Shown: one piece after another, positions 24,506 to 33,839 of the stretch
Layout of the letters: the number at the start of each line of letters is the position of its first letter
How positions within the stretch are numbered: position 1 is the stretch's first letter
From: Desulfovibrio gilichinskyi
GTDB lineage: Bacteria > Desulfobacterota > Desulfovibrionia > Desulfovibrionales > Desulfovibrionaceae
DNA: 64,000 nucleotides
NCBI RefSeq assembly: GCF_900177375.1
Contig: NZ_FWZU01000001.1
Coordinates: forward strand, 310,001-374,000
Direction of reading: 5' to 3'
Translations under genes and position numbers: made by a program
The notes under the pieces: model-generated
Seen by the model: only the letters and a program-made list of their open reading frames with translations
The model's database searches: none
What the model was told of the DNA's origin: nothing

Positions 24506-25336
24506 ATGGTCAGTGAAACTGAAACAATTGGACTTATAGCAGGAGGGGGACAGTTCCCCCTCCTGGTTGCTAAAGGAGCCGCAGCACAGGGAAACCATGT
24601 TGTGGTTGTTTCTTTTAAAGGGCATTCTAATGATGACGTTCATAGTGTCGTTGATGCGTGGAAGGAACTCAAGCTGGGACAGCTTTCGAAGCTGATTGAT
24701 TTTTTTCACGAAAACGGGGTTACAAAAGTTGTCATGGCAGGGACAATCAATAAGCCTAAAGCTTTTGATATTCGTCCTGATTTTAGAGCTGCAAAGTTGC
24801 TTTTTAAGCTCGCTACCAAGGGTGACGATGTTCTTCTCAGAGCTGCTACTGACGAGTTTGAGTCCGAAGGATTTAAGGTTGTAGGTCCTCATGTTTATGT
24901 TCCGCAACTTCTTACTCCAGCTGGTTTACTGACTAAACGAGCACCTTCTGAAATTGAGCAAAAAGATTTAGCTTTCGGATGGAAAATTGCTCACGAGTTA
25001 GGGCGTATGGATATCGGACAATGTGTTGTTGTACGAGAAGGCGTTATTACGGCGGTCGAAGCGATCGAAGGTACCGATGCAGCCGTTAAGCGTGGTTGCA
25101 CTCTTGGCGGAAAAGGTTGTTCTATTGTGAAGGTCTTTAAGCCCGGGCAGGAAGACCGTGTTGATATGCCCTCAATAGGCTTAAAAACAGTTCAAGAAAT
25201 GAAAGAACTTGGGGCTACATGCTTAGGGGTGGAAGCCGGAAAAAGTCTTTTCTTTGATCTGGATAAATCATTAGAATTTGCTGATAAGAATAAGATATGT
25301 ATTGTCGGTTTAACTTCTGACTGGGTACAGAGCTAA
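24506..25336 (+). CDS. lpxI: UDP-2,3-diacylglucosamine pyrophosphatase LpxI
   Basis: A 276-residue protein of the DUF1009/LpxI family. LpxI hydrolyses UDP-2,3-diacylglucosamine to lipid X, the step done by LpxH in E. coli. Recognition rests on TIGLIAGGGQFPLLVAKGA at the N-terminus, VVMAGTINKPKAFDIRPD in the middle, and the C-terminal run from EAIEGTDAAVKRG to GVEAGKSLFFD. The ATG at 24506 gives the usual N-terminus and lies five bases behind lpxA; a GTG at 24461 would overlap lpxA. A perfect 10-bp G/C-rich hairpin lies inside codons 12-20. lpxB is not in the window. Confidence 0.9.
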   Translation: MVSETETIGLIAGGGQFPLLVAKGAAAQGNHVVVVSFKGHSNDDVHSVVDAWKELKLGQLSKLIDFFHENGVTKVVMAGTINKPKAFDIRPDFRAAKLLFKLATKGDDVLLRAATDEFESEGFKVVGPHVYVPQLLTPAGLLTKRAPSEIEQKDLAFGWKIAHELGRMDIGQCVVVREGVITAVEAIEGTDAAVKRGCTLGGKGCSIVKVFKPGQEDRVDMPSIGLKTVQEMKELGATCLGVEAGKSLFFDLDKSLEFADKNKICIVGLTSDWVQS

Positions 25337-25360
25337 CAGCTTTTAGATTTTAAAAATTTC

Positions 25361-25405
25361 AGCTCCGGCAAAATGGAATTGATCCGTTTTGCCAGAGCTT
25401 TTTTA
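25361..25405 (+). terminator. Terminator of the envelope operon
   Basis: AGCTC-C-GGCAAAA (25361-25373) pairs with TTTTGCC-A-GAGCT (25387-25399), followed by seven T. It ends the lysS-lpxI transcript. Confidence 0.88.
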
Positions 25406-25418
25406 TTAGGATTCCAGA

Positions 25419-25664
25419 TTAAGCTTTTCCGCAGCACGATCCCGGAACGCATCCTTTTGATGAAGGACTTGATCCGCAGCAACCTCTTCCTCCATGCGGA
25501 GTGGTTGTCGGAGTTTCTTTTCCCGTCAGTGTTGAAGGCGAGGAAATCAGCTTTTCTCTACTTTTTTTACCGCATGAAGGACATTCTCCCTCTGCGTCAC
25601 TATTGACGGATAGTTCCTCATAAATTTTTCCACATTCTAGACATATGTATTCATAAATGGGCAT
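25419..25664 (-). CDS. FmdB-family zinc ribbon protein
   Basis: An 81-residue protein starting MPIYEYICLECGKIYEEL, with a second CPSCG pair at about residue 34. The two CxxC pairs form the FmdB-type zinc ribbon. The C-terminal third is rich in Cys, Gly and Ser (GCCGSS, GCVPGSCCGKA), which could bind further metal. The family takes its name from a proposed regulator of formamidase genes, but its role in most bacteria is unknown. It is transcribed alone, convergent with lpxI. Confidence 0.88.
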   Translation of the reverse strand: MPIYEYICLECGKIYEELSVNSDAEGECPSCGKKSREKLISSPSTLTGKETPTTTPHGGRGCCGSSPSSKGCVPGSCCGKA

Positions 25665-25761
25665 TTTGTGTCTCCTTGCGCAAACGTATTACCAGATAAT
25701 AACTAATAAATTAAGGTAATAAAGGATGTTAACTTTTAATAACTTAGATGTTCAGCGAACC

Positions 25762-26619
25762 TTAAAAGTTTCTTTCCATTTTTTCCCAAATTTTCTTTAT
25801 TTCCTTACCCATTCCATTCGGGTCGAATTCAACAACTGAAAGACCTGCCAACTGTGCTTTTGTAAATATTGTATCATACCCAAGTTCACCGACAATAAGG
25901 ATTTCTTTTTCAGAACAGAAATTTTTGATTTCATTTTCCTGATCAGCGTTGATACCGCACTTGTTGATGATGGTCATTGATGGAATTCTAAAATGTTCCG
26001 TCAGCTTATGGACTCTTTTTAGGTCATGCACTGCTGATATTGTCGGTTCAGCTACAAAAACAGCCAGATCGGCATTTGTCAGTGATGCAATAACAGGACA
26101 GCCAACTCCTGGCGAACCGTCAACCAGTACTAATTCCGCTCCGTTTTCTTCTGCCGCAGCTGTGGAAGCGTTACGCACGGTTGTTACCAGTTTACCTGAG
26201 TTTTCTTCACCGATTCCTAACGCCGCATGAATCATTGTACCGAATCTAGTGTCTGATTTGAACCATTGACCACAATTGCGGGGCTGTTCCGTAACCGCTC
26301 CGACAGGACAGATAAAGGAACAGACTCCGCACCCCTCACATTTTTCCGGAATAATAGAAAAATTTTTTGAAATAGCTCCGAATTTGCAGTTTTCAATACA
26401 CATGCCGCACTGTGTGCAGAGTTCAGGATTAATCGATGGACGTTCTCCGCTTACAAATTCATGAGTCTCAAGGATTGTCGGGCTCAGAATTAAGTGAAGG
26501 TCTGCCGCATCCACATCACAGTCAGCTAAAACTTTTTTGGGACCGACTGAAGCTAGAGCTGAAACAACGCTGGTTTTACCTGTGCCGCCTTTTCCGCTTA
26601 TTACAACTAATTGTTTCAT
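25762..26619 (-). CDS. MinD-type P-loop ATPase with inserted ferredoxin domain (1)
   Basis: A 285-residue cytoplasmic ATPase of the MinD/Mrp superfamily. A deviant Walker A with signature Lys (ISGKGGTGKTSVVSAL) opens the protein. An inserted 2x[4Fe-4S] ferredoxin domain follows at about residues 65-110 (CTQCGMCIENC, CEGCGVCSFICP). The ATPase domain then resumes with LVDGSPGVGCPVIASL. The family (COG1149) is widespread in anaerobes and suspected in Fe-S cluster handling or cofactor assembly. Its start codon directly abuts the stop of the second copy (26620), so the two are co-translated and may form a heterodimer. Confidence 0.9.
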   Translation of the reverse strand: MKQLVVISGKGGTGKTSVVSALASVGPKKVLADCDVDAADLHLILSPTILETHEFVSGERPSINPELCTQCGMCIENCKFGAISKNFSIIPEKCEGCGVCSFICPVGAVTEQPRNCGQWFKSDTRFGTMIHAALGIGEENSGKLVTTVRNASTAAAEENGAELVLVDGSPGVGCPVIASLTNADLAVFVAEPTISAVHDLKRVHKLTEHFRIPSMTIINKCGINADQENEIKNFCSEKEILIVGELGYDTIFTKAQLAGLSVVEFDPNGMGKEIKKIWEKMERNF

Positions 26620-27480
26620 TTATCTGGCCCCGTTTGAAAGAATTTGAATAGATGACCAAATCTTAGCGAATTCATCTTTGAATCCCGGTATGGCTTCATA
26701 AAGAAGCCCTCCGCCTGAATATATCGCTGCTGCTTCACGACTGTGCGGTAATGTTCCAAGTAGCGGTATTTCTTTTTCAGCCAAATACTTCTCAACTCTG
26801 TCATCGCCCATGCCGGAGCGATTGATAATAACACCGTATGGTTGTTTCAGAGTGTCCAGAAGCTGTACCGCCAGATCAAGATCATGAAGTCCGAAAGGTG
26901 TTGGTTCGGTGACAAGTACTACAAAATCTGCGTCTTCAATCGACGTAACAACAGGGCATGATGTTCCGGGAGGGCAGTCATAAATATTTATTTCAGCTTT
27001 TGGCGATATTTTTTTAACAGCTTTAATAAGCGGTGGGGACATTGCTTCCCCTATACGGAGCAGCCCGCTTGTAAAATCAATGTTTCCTGATTTTCCGAAG
27101 GAGGTCGTTCCGATCGTTCTTCGTCCTTCTCCTATTGCATCCGCCGGGCAGGCTAAATCGCATAGTCCGCAACCATGGCACAGTTCAGCGAAGACCATAA
27201 CTGAGTCCACCATCCAAATCAGAGATTTGAAACGGCAAAGCTGAATACATTTTCTACATGATTCACCGATACACTTGTCTTCATCAACAACCGGAACGGG
27301 AATGAATTCTTCTTTCTCCGGACCTAATTCCGGTTTTAGAAAAAAATGAGCATTCGGCTCTTCTACGTCGCAATCAGTAAAACTTACTTTAGTTCCGATC
27401 GAATCCAGATAGGCGGCAAAGTTAACAGCAACAGTGGTTTTTCCTGTGCCGCCTTTTCCGCTTGCAATAGCTATCCGCAT
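26620..27480 (-). CDS. MinD-type P-loop ATPase with inserted ferredoxin domain (2)
   Basis: A 286-residue paralogue of the next gene on the - strand. Walker A is ASGKGGTGKTTVAVNFAAYL, and the ferredoxin insert spans about residues 60-115. The second cluster motif is normal (CHGCGLCDLACP). The first reads CIGESCRKCIQLC, with four residues rather than two between the first two Cys. The ATPase domain continues with IYDCPPGTSCPVVTSIEDAD. In related anaerobes such pairs often lie beside NifX/NafY-like cofactor proteins; none is seen here. It starts 69 bases behind the small DUF5320-like gene, with a hairpin between. Confidence 0.9.
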   Translation of the reverse strand: MRIAIASGKGGTGKTTVAVNFAAYLDSIGTKVSFTDCDVEEPNAHFFLKPELGPEKEEFIPVPVVDEDKCIGESCRKCIQLCRFKSLIWMVDSVMVFAELCHGCGLCDLACPADAIGEGRRTIGTTSFGKSGNIDFTSGLLRIGEAMSPPLIKAVKKISPKAEINIYDCPPGTSCPVVTSIEDADFVVLVTEPTPFGLHDLDLAVQLLDTLKQPYGVIINRSGMGDDRVEKYLAEKEIPLLGTLPHSREAAAIYSGGGLLYEAIPGFKDEFAKIWSSIQILSNGAR

Positions 27481-27511
27481 ATATGTATATCCTGTTTACT
27501 TTTATAAATTT

Positions 27512-27534
27512 AAGGCGCGATGTTTTCGCGCCTT
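27512..27534 (-). terminator. Hairpin between the DUF5320-like gene and the MinD pair
   Basis: AAGGCGCG and CGCGCCTT form a perfect 8-bp G/C-rich stem with a 7-nt loop. On the - strand it lies after the small gene's stop and before the MinD genes, followed by an A/T-rich but not pure T run. It may be a partial terminator that lowers expression of the ATPases, or an RNA processing site. Confidence 0.55.
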
Positions 27535-27549
27535 GTCTTAAAAGCTAAT

Positions 27550-27834
27550 CTACTTTTCTTGTGCTGCTTTCAGCTTTTCATTTTCGGCTTCAAGTTCGGC
27601 AATGCGTTTTTCCAGATTTGTATCAGGTTGCTGTCCTGCATCTTGATTATTCTGGGTTGTGTTACGGCATGACCCGTCTCGGAGTCCCCGTCCCATTCCG
27701 CGACCTTGACCCATTCCTTGACCTTGGCCTAAACCTTTGCCGCCGGATTGACCTTGTCTATTTCCGGCTTTACATGGTCCACGACCCTGTCCACTTGAAT
27801 TGGAGCCATTTTGATTTCTGTTTATTGCGGGCAT
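27550..27834 (-). CDS. Small Gly/Gln-rich protein, DUF5320-like
   Basis: A 94-residue protein. The first 55 residues are rich in Gly, Gln, Asn and Arg with a degenerate GQGxG repeat (GLGQGQGMGQGRGMGRGLRD). The last 25 form a coiled coil (LEKRIAELEAENEKLKAAQE). This layout is that of DUF5320 proteins, which usually sit beside MinD/ferredoxin ATPases in anaerobes, as here. The function is unknown; a coiled-coil oligomer with a disordered arm is all the sequence shows. GGAG lies before the ATG. Confidence 0.75.
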   Translation of the reverse strand: MPAINRNQNGSNSSGQGRGPCKAGNRQGQSGGKGLGQGQGMGQGRGMGRGLRDGSCRNTTQNNQDAGQQPDTNLEKRIAELEAENEKLKAAQEK

Positions 27835-28024
27835 TGTTTTGCTCCTTTAATTTGGTTATTGATACTTCAGGCATAGCAACAGTTGTGCCTTTATTGAAAG
27901 AACTTAAAAAACAGTCAGTTGCTTAAGTTTGCGTGAGCGTTTAAAATTTTATAGGCGCATTATTAGCCTGTTTTTAATAATATAAGAATCAAAAATAGTC
28001 CTAAATAGTAAAAGGTCTTTATAA

Positions 28025-28876
28025 ATGAAAACTCAGCTTGACTGTTTACCGTGTTTTCTGAATATGGCTTTAAATGGAATCAGAAAGGCTTGCCCGGGGC
28101 AGGAAGATGTTCATGAAGCCGTTATACGTGAATGGGCGAAAGGGTTTGCCGAGGCAGATTTTAATGAATCACCTCCATCAATTGCCGGAAGATTATTTAG
28201 GATGACTTCAAAACATATCGGTAATGTGGATATTTTTAAAGCTCAGAAAGACGCATCAAATAAACGGGTGCTGGAATTACTTCCCAATATTACCGCGACT
28301 GTACATGGAAGCACAGATCCGCTGCTTGCCGCAATGGGAGTCTCAATTATCGGGAATTATATGGATTGCGCCTTGATAGAACAATTCGACTGGGAAGCTG
28401 AATTAGGACATCTTGAAAAAGGCTTAGACAAATCATTATTTGCATCTTTTATAGATAAGGTCAAAGTTCAAAAATCTCTTTTGATTCTTGGTGATAATGC
28501 CGGAGAAATAGGTTTAGATACAATTCTTACCGGATTATTGCAGGCAGATGGGGTCAAAGTGACTTACGCTGTCAGAGGAACTAATATTCTCAATGATGCT
28601 ACCTTTGAAGATGCAAAGATTGTAGGTATGTCTGATATATGCGAAGTTATTACTTCCGGCGTGGATACACCGGGTACAGTGCTTGATAGATGCAGCCCGG
28701 AATTTAAAGAAAGGTTAAAAAAATCGCCTGTTGTTTTAAGCAAAGGGCAGGGCAATTTTGAATCTCTTTGGGGCGTAATGGATGATGTTTACTACGCTTT
28801 TAAAGTAAAATGCCCTGTTGTAGCTAATATTACCGGGCACCCCATGAAAACATCCCTATTTTGCATAGAAAATTAA
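28025..28876 (+). CDS. DUF89 / ARMT1-like phosphatase family protein
   Basis: A 283-residue protein starting KTQLDCLPCFLNMALN, with the CxxC of bacterial DUF89 members. The metal-site motif ILGDNAGEIGLD is at about residue 158, VTYAVRG at about 180 and SKGQGNFESLWG at about 240. DUF89 proteins are metal-dependent phosphatases suggested to remove damaged or excess phospho-metabolites such as sugar phosphates; the substrate here is unknown. It is divergent from the DUF5320/MinD group across a 190-bp gap, which suggests but does not prove common regulation. AAAGG lies before the ATG. Confidence 0.85.
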   Translation: MKTQLDCLPCFLNMALNGIRKACPGQEDVHEAVIREWAKGFAEADFNESPPSIAGRLFRMTSKHIGNVDIFKAQKDASNKRVLELLPNITATVHGSTDPLLAAMGVSIIGNYMDCALIEQFDWEAELGHLEKGLDKSLFASFIDKVKVQKSLLILGDNAGEIGLDTILTGLLQADGVKVTYAVRGTNILNDATFEDAKIVGMSDICEVITSGVDTPGTVLDRCSPEFKERLKKSPVVLSKGQGNFESLWGVMDDVYYAFKVKCPVVANITGHPMKTSLFCIEN

Positions 28877-29049
28877 TTGTGGCTATAATCGATAAAAATA
28901 TATGTTTTCATATCTATTTGATGGATATATTGAATCATTATCTTTAGTCGGTTACGGTATCCGTACGTTTTTTAAGGAACTCTTTACCTTGTCTATGATT
29001 TTGCTTTATCTGAGTTGAAAAATTATTAATTCTGTTAAATAAAAATAGA

Positions 29050-32000
29050 GTGTTGTGTGTGCTGCTCAGAGTAAAAAAAATATTTTGGATTATTTTTCTA
29101 CTGTTCGATCTATGCCTGCTTGCCGGGGTAATGGGCGGTATTTATTATATTGAATCGGAAAGTCCGCGAAATGAACTTGAAGCTTATCTCGGGAAAATAA
29201 CCGGTCGCCAAGTCGTTTTTGAGGAAAATTTAGATTTTGTATTTTACCCATGGCTTGGGTTTCAGACAGGAGCTGTTTCTGTAAACGACATTTCTGCGGA
29301 TAATTCACTCCCCATGGCTACTGTTAAAGATATTGATTTTAAGGTTCGTCTTTTACCTCTTCTTATAGGTAAAATTGAACTTGATACTGTAATAGTCGAC
29401 TCACCTGTGCTCAGAATTTACCGGGGAAAAGACGGAAAACTTAATTTACCGTTAGAACATATTTCATCAAATGATCAGCACGGCGCAAGCGGAGCTGGTG
29501 CGGTTCTATTTAAATCCATATCTGTCCGCGGAGTAAGTGTAGAGAATGCCACTTGTGTATACAGTGACGCTTTAACCGGAAACGAGTTTAATGTTTCCGG
29601 GGTAAGTATAAGGACCGGACCTCTCATAAAAGGTAGTCCTGTTGCTTTCACCGCCAGTGCAAATCTAAATACAGATTTACTGAATATCGACGCTGAAGCC
29701 GAAGTTAAAGGATTGCTCAATGCTTCGTTTAATGATGAAAACGTTGATCTTTCGGACACATCTCTTTCATTGCATGTCGCGAGTGACAAACTTTTAGGTT
29801 CCGGCGGATCTATTGAAGGCATCGCGTCACTTGATTTTGATTTAGTTAAAGGGAAGATTGATGTCCTGAATCTTGTTTTGCAAGGTCTCGGTGTTCGCCT
29901 TACAGGTTCTGCTGTATGTAATAATATTTATGGAGCCCCTGATTTTGCAGGCGAATTAAAATCTACCAAATTTGAGCCTAAAGCTCTTTTTTCCAGATTC
30001 ATTCCCGAAAAGGTCCCGCCTGAAATGGATAAGGTGCTAAATTCCGCATCCTTTTCTGTTGCGTTTAATTCCACCTTGGAAAAAACAGAGTTTAAGAATT
30101 TAGTGCTGGCAATTGATGATACTGTTTTTCGAGGTGAATTTTCTGTAAAGGATTATGCAAATCCGTGGGTAGAGTTTAATGTTACCGCCGATAGTCTTAT
30201 TCTCGATGATTATACTAAACTTTTTGCGCTGAAGAAGTCATCTGAATCAACCAGTTCTTCTGAATCAACTGCTACGAGCAAATTTAAAAATCTTGTTATT
30301 GCCGATTTGGTGCGGCGTATTCCATGCAATGGAAAAGTTGAAATAGGTAAACTGGCTTATGGCGGTTTACGTATGGATAATTGCCGTTTATTTCTTTCTC
30401 CCGGACCTAGAATTGCCAGCGTCAGTGTGGAAAACGGTACTTATCTGGATGGAAATTTTGCTGTTAAAGCGAATCTTGCATTTGATAATCAAAAAGATAA
30501 AGACACGTTGTTCCTGTCCGGAGATGGCTTAGTTTCGCCTATTTCATTATCCTTACTTCCTGTTAAAATTGACGGATTAAAACTTACTTCAGGAAAAGGG
30601 CGAGTTGCTCTCGGGTCTTTAGAATCAAGCGGCAGGACTCTTAGCGAAATTATTAAGAATTTTAAAGCTGAGATCTCAATGGATGGGACTAATGTCAAAG
30701 CTTCTCTAAGTTCTAAAGATATTCCAGCCGAATTTAGACAGATAAGCGGACGGAATGTTCATATGGGCGTGACTGTTGCTCCTCTTACAATCGATTCATT
30801 AGAGGGAATGACAGGGCGTAATTTGAAATTAAACCTTTCATGTGAATTACTCAATCCCACGGCAAACGTTCACGGTGCTTTTTCAGGAAATGTTATTGCC
30901 GCGCGAAATTCTACAAACAGTTTGATGGTTAAAAACGGGGAATTGTCTTTATCACTTGATGGCAAATCGCTTCCTGTTATTAAACAAAAAGTCACGTTTG
31001 CCTGCCAAGGTGAAGCTGCTTTAAAAAATCAAAGCATCAAGCTTAATAATTTTGTCGTAAGCAGCGGCAAAGTCAATATTAAGGGCGATCTGAGCTCTGA
31101 AAGGTTATTTGAAGAAACTGCCGCGGTTACTGGCCATCTTTTACTGAATAAGACAAATTGCTTAGATATATTCAACGTGTTCGGTATAAGTAAACCTGCT
31201 ACCCAAGACCCCAAAGCTTTTAACTCGTTTGCTCTGGATAGTGCTTACCAGATTAACGGCGATAATCTTATTTTGCGTGTTAATAGCTGCAGTCTTGATA
31301 ATTCAACTGCAAAAGGTACTTTTGAGATTAGTAATTTTAAGAAGCCTGTTCTTAATTTTGTTTTAGAAGCTGACGATGTTGATGTGGATAAGTTTTTGCC
31401 CCCTGATGAGCCTGCCGCCAAAGAAAGACCTGTTGGATTTAGAAAAGTCGGAGCTCCTAAAGTTGCTGAATGGCAGTTTCCGGAAGCCTTCTTGGAGTCT
31501 GTAAATGCAACAGGAAAAGTGAATTGCGATGCATTCCGTATTTATGATTTTGCAGGGGAGAAATTAAGTGCAGATGTTGATATGACGCACTCCGTAATCA
31601 ATATAAAAAATATTAAAGGTATTTTCCATCAGGGGAACATTGCCGGTAAGCTTTCTATAGGTTTTAAAAACAGTACGGTTGCTTTAAAAACGGACCTGGA
31701 AGCTCGGGGATTTCAAGCCGGGTTGTTTTTTGCTGATTATGCAGGCAGGGAATATGTTAAGGGAATTGCGGACTCCTCTGTTAAACTCAGCGGTCATTCC
31801 AGTGCCAATATAGATTTTATTGATACTTTGAGCGGGCATTATGCATTTAAAGTTGTTAACGGTTCATACCTTTTTGCTAAAAAAGTAGATCCGAAAAGTG
31901 ATGACTCGAAAAAACTCAATCCGACTTATTTTTCAGTTTTAAAAGGCGTAATTGATGGTGATAAAGGTGTTTTCACCGTCAAAAAATTCTTACTGAATAC

Positions 32001-32277
32001 TGCTTATATGCGTGCTACAGCTAAAGGCGGATTTAGTATTCCCGCAGATTCTATTAATGTGCACGTTAATGCCGATATTATTAAGTTACCGAATTTATAT
32101 TTAAAAATTGTAAATGCCTTTTTAGGTGCTATTTCAGGCGTAGATGTCCATGTTTCCGGCCGGCTTAGTGATCCGCAGGTGAACGTTTTAGGTCTTCAAC
32201 GTTGGAATGAAGTTTTCAGCGATATATTGGGGTTACCGGAACAGTCTTTCAGCTTTTTTAGCAAATTGCTATTCTGA
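29050..32277 (+). CDS. AsmA-family envelope protein
   Basis: A 1075-residue protein with one N-terminal membrane helix (IFWIIFLLFDLCLLAGVMGG, about 11-30), followed by a very long beta-rich periplasmic body typical of AsmA/TamB-like bridges. The start has the family pattern ITGRQVVFEENLDFVFYPWL, then VDSPVLRIYRGKDGKLNLP. The C-terminal block (LSGHYAFKVVNGSYLFAKKV, then VHVSGRLSDPQVNVL) is also typical. AsmA-like proteins are thought to carry phospholipid between the membranes. The start is a GTG with a weak ribosome site; GTG at 29059 is a possible alternative. Confidence 0.88.
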   Translation: MLCVLLRVKKIFWIIFLLFDLCLLAGVMGGIYYIESESPRNELEAYLGKITGRQVVFEENLDFVFYPWLGFQTGAVSVNDISADNSLPMATVKDIDFKVRLLPLLIGKIELDTVIVDSPVLRIYRGKDGKLNLPLEHISSNDQHGASGAGAVLFKSISVRGVSVENATCVYSDALTGNEFNVSGVSIRTGPLIKGSPVAFTASANLNTDLLNIDAEAEVKGLLNASFNDENVDLSDTSLSLHVASDKLLGSGGSIEGIASLDFDLVKGKIDVLNLVLQGLGVRLTGSAVCNNIYGAPDFAGELKSTKFEPKALFSRFIPEKVPPEMDKVLNSASFSVAFNSTLEKTEFKNLVLAIDDTVFRGEFSVKDYANPWVEFNVTADSLILDDYTKLFALKKSSESTSSSESTATSKFKNLVIADLVRRIPCNGKVEIGKLAYGGLRMDNCRLFLSPGPRIASVSVENGTYLDGNFAVKANLAFDNQKDKDTLFLSGDGLVSPISLSLLPVKIDGLKLTSGKGRVALGSLESSGRTLSEIIKNFKAEISMDGTNVKASLSSKDIPAEFRQISGRNVHMGVTVAPLTIDSLEGMTGRNLKLNLSCELLNPTANVHGAFSGNVIAARNSTNSLMVKNGELSLSLDGKSLPVIKQKVTFACQGEAALKNQSIKLNNFVVSSGKVNIKGDLSSERLFEETAAVTGHLLLNKTNCLDIFNVFGISKPATQDPKAFNSFALDSAYQINGDNLILRVNSCSLDNSTAKGTFEISNFKKPVLNFVLEADDVDVDKFLPPDEPAAKERPVGFRKVGAPKVAEWQFPEAFLESVNATGKVNCDAFRIYDFAGEKLSADVDMTHSVINIKNIKGIFHQGNIAGKLSIGFKNSTVALKTDLEARGFQAGLFFADYAGREYVKGIADSSVKLSGHSSANIDFIDTLSGHYAFKVVNGSYLFAKKVDPKSDDSKKLNPTYFSVLKGVIDGDKGVFTVKKFLLNTAYMRATAKGGFSIPADSINVHVNADIIKLPNLYLKIVNAFLGAISGVDVHVSGRLSDPQVNVLGLQRWNEVFSDILGLPEQSFSFFSKLLF

Positions 32278-32355
32278 CAAGATTTAAAAGTGTTAACGTT
32301 AGCTGATATTGAAATTTAGCATTGTTCCAATTTTAGGTTTTTAAGGAGGTTCTCG

Positions 32356-33741
32356 ATGACTGTTGGAAAAATTGGAGACATAATTTCAGAATTTTTTACA
32401 AATGAAATTTGGAACTGGGATTCTAATAATGCAATTTTTTTACGCAGACTTTTTTACACATGTTCGCGTGTACTATATCTTGTTTTTTATGGATTTTGGA
32501 AAGATCAATGTATGATCAGGGCTTCCGCTTTAACTTTTACAACTATGCTTTCAATTGTCCCCTTTATAGCTGTTGCTTTTTCTATCTTAAAAGGAATCGG
32601 CTTTCAGGATTCTTCATATATTCACGAAATGCTTCTTAAAGTTTCGGCAGGAAAAGAAGAAGTCGTGGCTAAGATGCTTGAATATGTAGATAATACAAAC
32701 GTTAAGACGTTAGGAACAGTAGGTATTGCGACCTTACTTTTTACTGTTTTATCTACAGTCGGAACTGTCGAGAAAGCTTTTAATGTAATTTGGAAAGTTA
32801 AAAAAGGCAGGACGTTCTGGCGGAAATTTACAGATTTTTTTTCAGTCATCTTTATTTGCCCGGTAGCCGTTATTGCCGCAACAAGCGTTAGTGTTTCAAT
32901 ACAGAAACATGCGGTTCTTGCTTCTTTGCAGGACATTTACGGAGTCTCAACTATGGAAAATTTTTTCATTAAACTTGCTCCGATGGTTTTAATCTGGGTT
33001 GCATTTACGTTTATTTATGCCTTTATGCCGAACACGCGAGTCCGCCTTTTCAGTGCCGGTGTTGGCGGGATTGTAGCCGGAACAGTTTGGCAACTGGCGC
33101 AGTGGGCATACATTAACTGGCAGATAGGGGTTAGCAAATATAATGCAATTTATGGAAGCTTTGCACAGTTACCGATCTTTTTAATGTGGCTTTATCTGAG
33201 CTGGGTTATAGTTCTGCTTGGTTCTGAAATCAGTTATGCGGTGCAAAATGTAATGCTATATCGGCAGCAGCGTTTTATGCCTGATGCCAGTATGGAAGAT
33301 TTACAAAAAGTATCTTTGCTGGCTTTGAGCTTAATGAGCGTGCGGTTTAATAGTGCACAGCAAGCCTATTATGTTGAAGACCTTGCAAATGATATGGGCG
33401 TTCCTGTCAGCTTTTTAACCCCGATGCTTGATAAATTTGTTGTCAGTGGCCTTTTGGTAAAAGGAAGCGACGAGGAAGCAGAAAAAGATATTTATACTTT
33501 TGCAGTATCTCCTGAAAAAATTACTTTGCTACAAATTCTATCAATTCTTTCAGGTCATGGTAATGGCGTTACAGAACGGATTAACAGCTCTTGTATGGTA
33601 TATGTTTCAGATCTTATTGATGAGATGGAGCAAGTCCTTGTAGATAGCGGTAAGGATATTTCTCTTGCACTGTGCGCTGACCAAATGGTGCAGGCCACTT
33701 CATGCGCGGATGGAGGGAAAAAATTGTCTGAACCCGCTTAG
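32356..33741 (+). CDS. YihY/BrkB-family inner-membrane protein
   Basis: A 461-residue protein with about six membrane helices between residues 35 and 300, preceded by an amphipathic N-terminus. The family block FWKDQCMIRASALTFTTMLS followed by IVPFIAVAFSILKG and later WVAFTFIYAFMPNTRVR identifies YihY/BrkB (formerly called RNase BN in error). The C-terminal about 150 residues are soluble and resemble a winged-helix segment (YYVEDLANDMGVPVSFLTPM), an extension seen in some members. YihY proteins have been linked to phospholipid transport together with AsmA-like proteins, which fits the upstream neighbour. AAGGAGG precedes the ATG. Confidence 0.9.
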   Translation: MTVGKIGDIISEFFTNEIWNWDSNNAIFLRRLFYTCSRVLYLVFYGFWKDQCMIRASALTFTTMLSIVPFIAVAFSILKGIGFQDSSYIHEMLLKVSAGKEEVVAKMLEYVDNTNVKTLGTVGIATLLFTVLSTVGTVEKAFNVIWKVKKGRTFWRKFTDFFSVIFICPVAVIAATSVSVSIQKHAVLASLQDIYGVSTMENFFIKLAPMVLIWVAFTFIYAFMPNTRVRLFSAGVGGIVAGTVWQLAQWAYINWQIGVSKYNAIYGSFAQLPIFLMWLYLSWVIVLLGSEISYAVQNVMLYRQQRFMPDASMEDLQKVSLLALSLMSVRFNSAQQAYYVEDLANDMGVPVSFLTPMLDKFVVSGLLVKGSDEEAEKDIYTFAVSPEKITLLQILSILSGHGNGVTERINSSCMVYVSDLIDEMEQVLVDSGKDISLALCADQMVQATSCADGGKKLSEPA

Positions 33742-33839
33742 AAAATTTAATTTTATAAAAAAATCTTATGATTTGTTTTAACGATCCTTTTAAGTTGCCA
33801 TGTAGTTTTAAATTAGTTTTGTAATTAAAGAGGATCCTT

